The notes under the pieces were generated by a model. That model was not told where the DNA came from, did no database searches, and was given only the letters and a program-made list of their open reading frames with translations. A stretch of DNA of 64,000 nucleotides from an uncultured Lachnospiraceae bacterium (GTDB lineage: Bacteria > Bacillota > Clostridia > Lachnospirales > Lachnospiraceae). The DNA is taken from NCBI GenBank assembly GCA_902779305.1, contig CACZBD010000014.1, forward strand, positions 1 through 64,000. Direction: 5' to 3'. The translations under genes and the position numbers were made by a program. The first letter of the stretch is position 1. The number at the start of each line of letters is the position of its first letter. Shown one piece after another: positions 9,070 through 16,442 of this stretch.

Positions 9070-9143
9070 GGCCCAGTGGCTCAGTTGGTTAGAGCGCCGC
9101 CCTGTCACGGCGGAGGTCACGGGTTCGAGTCCCGTCTGGGTCG
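9070..9143 (+). tRNA. tRNA-Asp (GTC)
   Basis: Acceptor GGCCCAG pairs with CTGGGTC (one G-T pair), the D arm is GCTCAGTTGGTTAGAGC, the anticodon loop reads CT-GTC-AC and the T arm is GGGTTCGAGTCCC. The discriminator is G9143. CCA is not encoded. Confidence 0.95.
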
Positions 9144-9149
9144 TGGTTT

Positions 9150-9224
9150 GCGCCATATTTGCGAAGCAAATGTGGTGCCCAGTAAGCACGAAGTGCTTAC
9201 AGGCGACATCTGCGTAGCAGATGT
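9150..9224. repeat. Three tandem GNA-triloop hairpins between tRNA genes
   Basis: Three adjacent hairpins are visible. The first (9150-9178) has a 13-bp stem with two G-T pairs and loop GAA. The second (9182-9200) has a perfect 8-bp stem and loop GAA. The third (9206-9224) has a perfect 8-bp stem and loop GTA. All three loops are closed by C-G, giving C-GNA-G, a class of unusually stable DNA and RNA triloops. They lie in the spacer between tRNA-Asp and tRNA-Leu and may be processing signals or a mobile palindromic repeat. Confidence 0.8.
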
Positions 9225-9259
9225 TGTAATGTGCTGTATGCACCAAATGTGGTACATAT

Positions 9260-9345
9260 GCCGCAGTGGCGGAACTGGCAGACGCACAGGACTTAAAATC
9301 CTGCGAGGGTTAAACTTCGTACCGGTTCGATTCCGGTCTGCGGCA
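9260..9345 (+). tRNA. tRNA-Leu (TAA)
   Basis: This is a class II tRNA with a long variable arm (GCGAGGGTTAAACTTCGT). The acceptor GCCGCAG pairs with CTGCGGC, the anticodon loop reads CT-TAA-AA and the T arm is CCGGTTCGATTCCGG. The discriminator is A9345. CCA is not encoded. Confidence 0.95.
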
Positions 9346-9351
9346 TCTTAA

Positions 9352-9382
9352 ATCCCCAAAACAGTTGCTTTTGGGGGTTTTT
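9352..9382 (+). terminator. Rho-independent terminator after tRNA-Leu
   Basis: ATCCCCAAAA pairs with TTTTGGGGG and is followed by TTTTT. It ends the tRNA transcript. The rest of the spacer to 9494 holds a small AGATCAG/CTGATCT inverted repeat (about 9450-9469) and no clear promoter. Confidence 0.85.
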
Positions 9383-9494
9383 CATTTGTGAAAAAAACGG
9401 TTCCTGTATTGACGCATTTGCAAAAATCGACCAAAATAAAATCGGAAGTCAGATCAGTCGGAGCTGATCTGATCATGAACAAGAAAGGACAAAA

Positions 9495-10043
9495 ATGCAT
9501 TACCAAAGTACGATCAGACTGAAAGACGGCAGAGACTGTGTCCTCAGAAATGCAGGAGCAGAAGATGCCGAAGAAGTGATCAGGATTTTTGACCGGACAC
9601 ATGAGGAAACGGATTATCTGCTTTCCTATCCGGATGAGAGTACCCTGACGAAAGAAGGGGAAGAAGAATTTCTAAAGAAACAGACAGAGAGTGAGAATGC
9701 CATCGAGCTTTTTGCTCTTGTGGACGGTGTACCCGTTGGCCTTGCCGGATTCAGTCCGGTCGGGGACAAAGAAAAAGTCAGACACCGCGCGGATTACGGG
9801 ATCAGTATCCTGAAGGAATATTGGGGGCTTGGGATCGGGCGCGCGCTGACAAATGCCTGCATTTCCTGCGCAAAAGCTGCCGGTTACGAGCAGATGGAAC
9901 TGCAGGTCGTCGCCGAAAACAAAGCCGCCATCAGGCTCTATGAGAGCCTTGGCTTTACGGAATACGGAAGAAATCCGAAAGGATTCCGATCAAGGATCAC
10001 ACTCTGGCAGGAACTGATCCTGATGCGTCTGGAGTTAAAATAG
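9495..10043 (+). CDS. GNAT-family N-acetyltransferase
   Basis: The 182-residue protein has the GNAT fold. The acetyl-CoA pyrophosphate loop is seen at about 109-118 (EYWGLGIGRAL), followed by the IRLYESLGF motif near the C-terminus. Closest in style to RimJ/RimL or YjcK-type enzymes; the acceptor is unknown. AAAGGA lies before the ATG. The stop is one base from the start of the next gene, so it is probably co-translated with the hybrid kinase, although the link between the two functions is not evident. Confidence 0.88.
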   Translation: MHYQSTIRLKDGRDCVLRNAGAEDAEEVIRIFDRTHEETDYLLSYPDESTLTKEGEEEFLKKQTESENAIELFALVDGVPVGLAGFSPVGDKEKVRHRADYGISILKEYWGLGIGRALTNACISCAKAAGYEQMELQVVAENKAAIRLYESLGFTEYGRNPKGFRSRITLWQELILMRLELK

Positions 10044-10044
10044 T

Positions 10045-13000
10045 ATGTTTCATTTTGTTGTAGCCATTCAATGTATCAATCTGTCGATCCTGTTTGCCGA
10101 ATGCTGGATCGTGCTCAGGAACTGGAAGGGAAATCTGCATTCCTATCTGTTCCTAAGCAGCGTTGCGACGCTCATCAATAATCTCGGATATTTGCTTGAA
10201 GTTAGCAGTCATACGGAAGAAGCCTGCTTTCAGGCTCTGATCTTTTCCTATTTTGGAAAAGTCTGGACGGCGTATGCGCTGTTCCTCTTCATCACGGAGA
10301 TCACAAGGACGAAGATCCCGAACGCTGTAAGGGTCATTCTTCCGATCTTAAGCGTGATCGTTCACGTTTCTTTAGCCACAACAAGGTATACAGGTCTGTT
10401 TTACGGAGAGATCTATTTTTCAACGGACGGTTCGATCGCAAGGCTGAATCATACGAACGGGATCATGCATCATTTCTGGTTTGCCTTGTTGCTCTTTTAT
10501 ATCGTTTTCGGACTTGTCTGCCTGCTGAAAGCACGCCATAGGGAAAAGAACAGGGTGACGCGGACAAGGTTTCTGATGGTGATCATTGCGATCTTTATCG
10601 AGAGCCTGTTTACTATTATCCAGGTTCTGAAATTATTCCCCGTAACACAGGACTACGACCTGACCATGCCGGGCTTTACCTTCGGCGCGGTATTTATGCT
10701 CATCGCGATCTTCCGATACAGGCTGCTGGATGCGGAAGCCCTGGCCAGAGAGTATGTGATCGACGAGTTGTCCGAAGCGATCATTGCGACGAATGCGGAA
10801 GGCAGAGTGATCTATTACAATAAACCGGCGGAAGCGATCTTGCCGGATCTTGAAAAAGATCCGCAGGATGTGCTCTTACGGTTACGGGAAGTGATCCGGG
10901 AAGGAGAACCGTTAAAGATCGGTGACAGGATCTATTCTCCGGAGGAAAATCAGCTCTTACAGGGACAGACTGTAGCCGGCACGCTGTTTTCCCTGACGGA
11001 TGACACGGAGCACTTTAACTATATGGCCCGGCTTGAGGAGCAGAAACAGATCGCGGACAATGCCAACAAGGCAAAATCCTCCTTCCTTGCCAACATGTCC
11101 CATGAGATCCGTACCCCGATCAATGCGGTGCTCGGCATGGACGAGATGATCCTAAGGGAAGCGAATGAACCGGAGATCTTATCCTATGCAAAGGACATTC
11201 ATTCGGCGGGCCGGACGCTTCTGTCGCTGGTCAACGATATCCTTGATTTCTCCAAGATCGAAGAAGGACGGATGGAGATCCTTCCGACGCAGTATGAACT
11301 GGCTTCTCTTGTCAATGACCTGGTGAATATGATCCGGGAGCGGGCGGAGAAGAAGGGGCTGAAACTGGAAGTCAGCGTTGATGAAAAGATCCCGCATCTT
11401 CTGTACGGCGACGAGGTCCGCATCAAACAGATCGCGCTGAATCTTCTGACGAATGCCGTTAAATATACGGAAGCCGGCGAAGTACGCATTGAAGTGGGCT
11501 TCAGGAAAGAGTCCGATGAGGAAATCTTTTTGAACTTCCGGATCTCGGATACCGGCATCGGGATGAAAGAAGAGGACATGGACAAGCTGTTCTCGCCGTT
11601 TTCGAGGATCGAAGAAGAGCGGAACCGTACCATCGAAGGCACCGGCCTTGGCATGAGCATCGTTAAGCAGCTGCTGGCCCTGATGGACAGCAGCCTGGAT
11701 GTAAAGAGCGTTTACGGGGAAGGGTCGTCATTTTCTTTTGAGATCAGACAGGAGGTTGTAAAATGGGAACCTGTCGGAAATGATGCCACACGGTTCGCTT
11801 CGGGGAACAGGCGGGAAGAGGTTTACCGCGAACTTTTCCATGCGCCGGATGCACATATTCTGGTCGTGGATGACACGGAGGTCAACCTGAACGTGATCTG
11901 CAATCTGCTGAAGAAAACACAGGTTGGCATCGATACGGCACTGTCCGGCAAGGATGCGCTCTTTGCGGCGATGAACCGGAACTATGATGTGATCTTTATC
12001 GATCATATGATGCCCGATATGGACGGGATCGAAACACTGAAGAGGCTGAAGAGTGAGACGGATCCCAAAGGGACGGTCTATGTGGCGCTCACCGCAAACG
12101 CGGTATCGGGGGCCAGGGAGCGGTATCTGAATGCGGGGTTTGATGATTATCTTTCCAAACCGGTGGACGGAAGGCGCCTCGAGGAGATGCTGAAGGAATA
12201 CCTCCCGAAAGAGAAACTGCAGCAACCCGATACGAAGGTCCGTAAAAATCACCCGGTTCCCGATCTTTCCGAAGGGAAGAAGATCCTGGTGGTGGATGAT
12301 GACGAAGTGGCTCTGGAGACGGCCGCGGAGATCTTAAAGGATGATTTTGCCATCGTGGGCTGTCTTGATGGCAGAGAAGCCGTGAAGCTTGCCAAAGAAG
12401 AGCAGCCCGCGCTGATCCTATTGGACATCAATCTGGTCGGGATCACCGGATTTGAAGTGCTTTCACAGTTAAAAGAAGAGCCGCTTGTAGGAGAGATCCC
12501 GGTGATGTTCATCACAGCGGATGAAGACAGGGAAAAGGAAGTGTTAGGGCTTAAAAACGGCGCCCTTGATTTTGTCAGGAAGCCGTTTGTACCGGAAGTT
12601 CTCTTGCAGAGAAGCAAGAGGATCATCGCGCTTGACAGGTTCCAGAAGGATCTGCAGGGAGAGGTGATCCGGCAGACCGGAAGAGCCGAGAGACTGACCA
12701 GGGAAATGATGGCGGCGCTTTCGCATACGGTCGATGCCAAGGACCATTACACGAACGGTCATTCCGCCCGCGTGGCGGCCTATGCGGCCGAGATCGGAAG
12801 ACGCCTCGGAAAGAGTCTTGCAGAGCAGAATAAACTCTATGAGATCGGTCTGCTCCATGATATCGGCAAGATCGGGATCCCGGAGGAGATCATCAATAAA
12901 ACGGAAAGACTGACGGACGAGGAATTCGGCAGGATCAAGGAGCATACCGTGATCGGAAATGAGATCCTAAAAGGCATTTCCGACCTTCCGGAGCTCGCCC

Positions 13001-13956
13001 TTGGCGCGCGTTCCCATCATGAACGTTACGGCGGCGGCGGATATCCGGACGGACTGATGGGCGAAGAGATCCCGGAAGTTGCAAGGATCATCTGCGTTGC
13101 GGATTGTTATGATGCGATGACGAGTACACGTACTTATTCCAAACCCAAGGAACAATCGGCGGTGCGTAAGGAGATCGAAAGATGCTCCGGCATCCAGTTT
13201 GATCCGCGGGTCGCAGCCGTCATGCTTGCCATGATCGATGACGACACGGAATATCTGATGAATGAGCGTCACGACTCGCGGTCGGTTTGGAAAGGAAGCG
13301 ACTATTTCTGGAGTTCCGCCGAAGAGAAGCCGGATGAGGCGGCAACGGAAGCTGAGCCTGATGCGGAAGAGGTCGAGATCCCGCAGTGGCTCATGGAGAT
13401 CCCGGAACTTGATGTTTCAAAGGGCATCGGAAACTGCGGTTCGAAGGAAGGATTCCTGTCCGTTCTCAAGACTTTTTACAAGACTGCCGGTACAAAAGCA
13501 GGCGAGATCGAAGACTTGTACAGGAAACAGGATCTTGAGAACTACACGATCAAGGTGCATGCCCTGAAGAGTTCCGCGAGGATCATCGGCGCCGAAGTGC
13601 TTTCTGAGATGGCAAAAGACCTGGAACTTGCCGGGAAGGCCAAAGATACGGACAAGATCCAGGCGCAGACAGAGGACCTTCTGAAAGCCTACCGCGCATT
13701 GAACGAACGTTTATCTCCGCTTGAGAAAGATCATTCTCCCAAAAAGGAATTCAATGGTAAAATGCGAAAAGAGGCTTTTCAAACGATCGAGGAGATCGCG
13801 CTTGGCATGGATTACGGCATGCTGGAAGGGGTGCTTAAGGAACTGAAAAACTACGAACTGTCCGATGCGGATGAAAAGACGGTACAGGCGGTCGAGGAAG
13901 CGTTTTTGCGCCTGGACTGGGACAGCATCCTTCGGACCGTACGGGATGCGTACTGA
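10045..13956 (+). CDS. Hybrid sensor kinase with two receivers, HD-GYP and Hpt domains
   Basis: This 1303-residue protein joins nearly a whole phosphorelay to a cyclic-di-GMP phosphodiesterase. In order there is a seven-helix membrane sensor region (about 1-235), a PAS-like linker, a HisKA domain with His353 (MSHEIRTPINAV), an ATPase domain (G box near GTGLGMSIV), receiver 1 with Asp653 (FIDHMMPDMDG), receiver 2 with Asp794 (ILLDINLVG), an HD-GYP domain with His938-Asp939 (HDIGKIG) and HHERYGGGGYPDGL, and an Hpt domain with His1172 (HALKSS). All key residues are intact. The start lies one base after the acetyltransferase stop, with GGAG about ten bases upstream. It is likely to couple a membrane signal to c-di-GMP breakdown; the signal is unknown. 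Confidence 0.93.
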   Translation: MFHFVVAIQCINLSILFAECWIVLRNWKGNLHSYLFLSSVATLINNLGYLLEVSSHTEEACFQALIFSYFGKVWTAYALFLFITEITRTKIPNAVRVILPILSVIVHVSLATTRYTGLFYGEIYFSTDGSIARLNHTNGIMHHFWFALLLFYIVFGLVCLLKARHREKNRVTRTRFLMVIIAIFIESLFTIIQVLKLFPVTQDYDLTMPGFTFGAVFMLIAIFRYRLLDAEALAREYVIDELSEAIIATNAEGRVIYYNKPAEAILPDLEKDPQDVLLRLREVIREGEPLKIGDRIYSPEENQLLQGQTVAGTLFSLTDDTEHFNYMARLEEQKQIADNANKAKSSFLANMSHEIRTPINAVLGMDEMILREANEPEILSYAKDIHSAGRTLLSLVNDILDFSKIEEGRMEILPTQYELASLVNDLVNMIRERAEKKGLKLEVSVDEKIPHLLYGDEVRIKQIALNLLTNAVKYTEAGEVRIEVGFRKESDEEIFLNFRISDTGIGMKEEDMDKLFSPFSRIEEERNRTIEGTGLGMSIVKQLLALMDSSLDVKSVYGEGSSFSFEIRQEVVKWEPVGNDATRFASGNRREEVYRELFHAPDAHILVVDDTEVNLNVICNLLKKTQVGIDTALSGKDALFAAMNRNYDVIFIDHMMPDMDGIETLKRLKSETDPKGTVYVALTANAVSGARERYLNAGFDDYLSKPVDGRRLEEMLKEYLPKEKLQQPDTKVRKNHPVPDLSEGKKILVVDDDEVALETAAEILKDDFAIVGCLDGREAVKLAKEEQPALILLDINLVGITGFEVLSQLKEEPLVGEIPVMFITADEDREKEVLGLKNGALDFVRKPFVPEVLLQRSKRIIALDRFQKDLQGEVIRQTGRAERLTREMMAALSHTVDAKDHYTNGHSARVAAYAAEIGRRLGKSLAEQNKLYEIGLLHDIGKIGIPEEIINKTERLTDEEFGRIKEHTVIGNEILKGISDLPELALGARSHHERYGGGGYPDGLMGEEIPEVARIICVADCYDAMTSTRTYSKPKEQSAVRKEIERCSGIQFDPRVAAVMLAMIDDDTEYLMNERHDSRSVWKGSDYFWSSAEEKPDEAATEAEPDAEEVEIPQWLMEIPELDVSKGIGNCGSKEGFLSVLKTFYKTAGTKAGEIEDLYRKQDLENYTIKVHALKSSARIIGAEVLSEMAKDLELAGKAKDTDKIQAQTEDLLKAYRALNERLSPLEKDHSPKKEFNGKMRKEAFQTIEEIALGMDYGMLEGVLKELKNYELSDADEKTVQAVEEAFLRLDWDSILRTVRDAY

Positions 13957-14011
13957 TGTGAAGATCACGGCTTCAGCCTTTTGATCAGGCGGAAAGGAAA
14001 CGGAGAAAAAG

Positions 14012-14785
14012 ATGGAAGATCGGATCAGAGAACAGGGTAAGGTGCTCATTGTCAGCCCGGCGGAGAGCTTCCTTGCCAAAAGTCTGGTATCGAAACTGGA
14101 AGAACACGATCTTGGCGTGATCTATTCGCGCGGCGAGATCAAAGACATCAGCGAAAAGCGTGAGGAAACGGAACTGATCATTCTGTTCCTTGACGAGGAT
14201 GGGCCTGAAATGACGGAAAGCCTTGTCTATCTGAAGGACCTTGCCAGCGACCTCGACCGGAAGTTCGTTTTGATCGGAGATGAGGAAGCATTCGAACGGG
14301 TGAAAAAAACAATTCCCGAAACGCTGCTTCTTGCCTGCTTCAGACGTCCGCTTGCGATGGACGATCTGTTGAAGTGCATTCTGAAATATATGAAGGAAAA
14401 CACCGGAGAAAACCGGAAGAAGACGGTTCTGATCGTGGACGATGACATCACCTATATGCGGACGGTTTATGAGTGGATCAAAGACCGTTACCATGTGGGA
14501 ATGGCATCAAACGGCGTGCAGGCCATCAGTTATCTGGCGCGCAATAAAGCGGATCTGGTGCTGTTGGATTATGAAATGCCCGTCGCAAACGGTCCGCAGG
14601 TTCTGCAGATGTTGAAAAACGATTCGGAGACCGGACAGATCCCGGTGATGTTTCTGACGGGACACGGGGACAGGAAGAGTGTGCTTTCCGTTGTCAGCTT
14701 AAGTCCCGTGGACTATCTTCTGAAAACGATCGATAAGGAGGGACTGCTTCAAAAACTGGATGCGTTCTTTGCGTCACATCAATGA
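14012..14785 (+). CDS. Double-receiver response regulator with degenerate first receiver
   Basis: The 257-residue protein contains two receiver-like domains and no output domain. The N-terminal one (about 8-125) keeps the fold pattern (KVLIVSP..., IILFLDEDG) but lacks the usual acidic pocket and phospho-acceptor arrangement. The C-terminal one (about 138-257) is canonical, with DDD near the start, Asp186 (LLDYEMP) and a conserved Thr and Lys. It follows the large hybrid kinase by 55 bases behind a strong ribosome site and is a plausible phosphate partner for its Hpt domain. Confidence 0.85.
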   Translation: MEDRIREQGKVLIVSPAESFLAKSLVSKLEEHDLGVIYSRGEIKDISEKREETELIILFLDEDGPEMTESLVYLKDLASDLDRKFVLIGDEEAFERVKKTIPETLLLACFRRPLAMDDLLKCILKYMKENTGENRKKTVLIVDDDITYMRTVYEWIKDRYHVGMASNGVQAISYLARNKADLVLLDYEMPVANGPQVLQMLKNDSETGQIPVMFLTGHGDRKSVLSVVSLSPVDYLLKTIDKEGLLQKLDAFFASHQ

Positions 14786-14821
14786 TAACATCCCGCGCAG
14801 GCGGAGGCTGTTTGCGTTTGT

Positions 14822-14850
14822 TTGCGAAGATGCCGTGCTTTTGATACAAT
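14822..14850 (+). promoter_or_regulatory. Promoter for a possibly leaderless lipid gene
   Basis: TTGCGA (14822-14827), 17 bases, then TACAAT (14845-14850) preceded by TG one base before it (extended -10). Transcription would begin about seven bases downstream, at or next to the ATG at 14858. Confidence 0.6.
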
Positions 14851-14857
14851 ACATAAC

Positions 14858-15592
14858 ATGAAAATACTACTGTTTATTCTGCTTGGCCTGATCGGCCTTG
14901 TCATAGCGGTGATCCTTTTTGTGATCATCTGCTCGCTGTTCATCAATCCGCATAAGGAGTATGGCACCAACAGTCCTTTTTACCGGTGGCTGCTGAATTT
15001 CTGTACCGGGGCTGCGGTCTTTATCCTCAGGATCAGGATCCATACGACCGGTCTTGAGAAGGTGCCTGAAGGACGATTTTTACTGGTGGGGAATCACCGG
15101 TCGAATTTCGATCCGATCCTGACGTGGTGGGTGTTAAGGGACAGGCAGCTCGCCTTTTTGTCCAAGGAAGAGAACTTCCACGTCCCCGCATTCGGACGGA
15201 TCATCAGGAAATGCGGCTTTTTGGAGATCGACAGGAGCGATCCGAGAGCCTCCATCCTGACTTTGAAAAAGGCGGCGGACATGATCAAACAGGACATCGT
15301 TTCCATGATGATCTATCCGGAAGGCACGCGCAGCAAGGAATGCGTGCTCCTGCCGTTTCATGACGGGATCTTCCGTGTGGCCCAGATGGCAGATGTGCCG
15401 ATCGTCAATGTCGCCATCCGCGGCACCGAGCAGATCCATAAGCGGTATATCCGTCACAGAACTGACGTATATATAGACTTCGTGGATTTCATTCCCAAGG
15501 AAGAAGTTAAGAAAATGAGAACCCACGAGATCGGAGAACGGATCCGTAACGGTCTGTTAACAACATTGGAGGGAGAGAAGAGCAATGAGTAA
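14858..15592 (+). CDS. plsC: 1-acyl-sn-glycerol-3-phosphate acyltransferase (PlsC family)
   Basis: The 244-residue protein begins with a hydrophobic membrane anchor (about 1-30) and has the acyltransferase motifs NHRSNFD (His-X4-Asp) and EGTRS. It should acylate lysophosphatidate to phosphatidate on the inner face of the membrane. A TTG 36 bases upstream is in frame but falls on the -35 element, so the ATG at 14858 is preferred. No ribosome site precedes that ATG; the mRNA may be leaderless. The gene overlaps the next lipid gene by eight bases. Confidence 0.88.
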   Translation: MKILLFILLGLIGLVIAVILFVIICSLFINPHKEYGTNSPFYRWLLNFCTGAAVFILRIRIHTTGLEKVPEGRFLLVGNHRSNFDPILTWWVLRDRQLAFLSKEENFHVPAFGRIIRKCGFLEIDRSDPRASILTLKKAADMIKQDIVSMMIYPEGTRSKECVLLPFHDGIFRVAQMADVPIVNVAIRGTEQIHKRYIRHRTDVYIDFVDFIPKEEVKKMRTHEIGERIRNGLLTTLEGEKSNE

Positions 15593-16436
15593 ATTTGTGA
15601 TCCTGTACAATCCAAAGGCAGGGAACGGAACAGGGCTTCAAATGGCCGAGCAGATCCCCGTAAAGGACGGTTTTGAGAGGGAACTGATCGATGTGACGAA
15701 GATCACGGATTTTGAAGAAGTGTTCTCCAAACTGTCGGGTGAGGACAAACTGGTGCTTTCCGGCGGTGACGGCACCCTGAACCGTTTTGTCAACGACACC
15801 GCAAAACTGAACCGGCCGAAGGGCATCCTGTTCTATGCATCAGGCACCGGCAATGATTTTCTCAATGATATCGGAAGACCGGAAGACGGCTTCGTGGAAC
15901 TGGATCCCTATATCACCCACCTGCCGGAAGTTACGATCAACGGGAAAACCTGTCTGTTCTTAAACGGCATCGGCTTCGGCATTGACGGATACTGCTGTGA
16001 GGAAGGCGACAGGCAGCGGGAAGCTGGCAAAAAGAAGATCAATTATACCTCGATCGCCATCCTGGGACTGTTATTCCATTTCAAACCGAGAAACGCCAAA
16101 GTTACGGTTGACGGTGTGACCAAAGAATTCAAAAAAGTCTGGATCGCGCCGACCATGAACGGCAGATGCTACGGCGGCGGCATGTTTCCGACACCTGCGC
16201 AGGACCGTCTCAAAAACGACACGGTCTCCGTTGCGCTGATGTACGGCAAGGGCCGTCTGAAAACACTGATGGTATTCCCTTCGATCTTTAAGGGAGAACA
16301 TGTGAAACATACAGAAATGGTTGAGATCATGACCGGGAAAGAGGTCACGGTCACCTTCGATCAGCCGACCGCTTTACAGATCGACGGGGAAACGGTAAAG
16401 AATGTTACCTCTTATACCGTAAAGGCAGCGGAGTAA
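15585..16436 (+). CDS. Diacylglycerol kinase-like lipid kinase (YegS/DgkB family)
   Basis: The 283-residue protein has the nucleotide-binding motif SGGDGTLNRFVND (about 59-71) and the ASGTGNDF loop typical of the DAGK catalytic family. The C-terminal beta-domain ends with a TALQIDGE-type motif. It would phosphorylate diacylglycerol or a related lipid. It starts inside the end of the PlsC gene with GGAGGGAG upstream, so the two are co-translated and together would recycle diacylglycerol into phosphatidate. Confidence 0.88.
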   Translation: MSKFVILYNPKAGNGTGLQMAEQIPVKDGFERELIDVTKITDFEEVFSKLSGEDKLVLSGGDGTLNRFVNDTAKLNRPKGILFYASGTGNDFLNDIGRPEDGFVELDPYITHLPEVTINGKTCLFLNGIGFGIDGYCCEEGDRQREAGKKKINYTSIAILGLLFHFKPRNAKVTVDGVTKEFKKVWIAPTMNGRCYGGGMFPTPAQDRLKNDTVSVALMYGKGRLKTLMVFPSIFKGEHVKHTEMVEIMTGKEVTVTFDQPTALQIDGETVKNVTSYTVKAAE

Positions 16437-16442
16437 TGTCGA

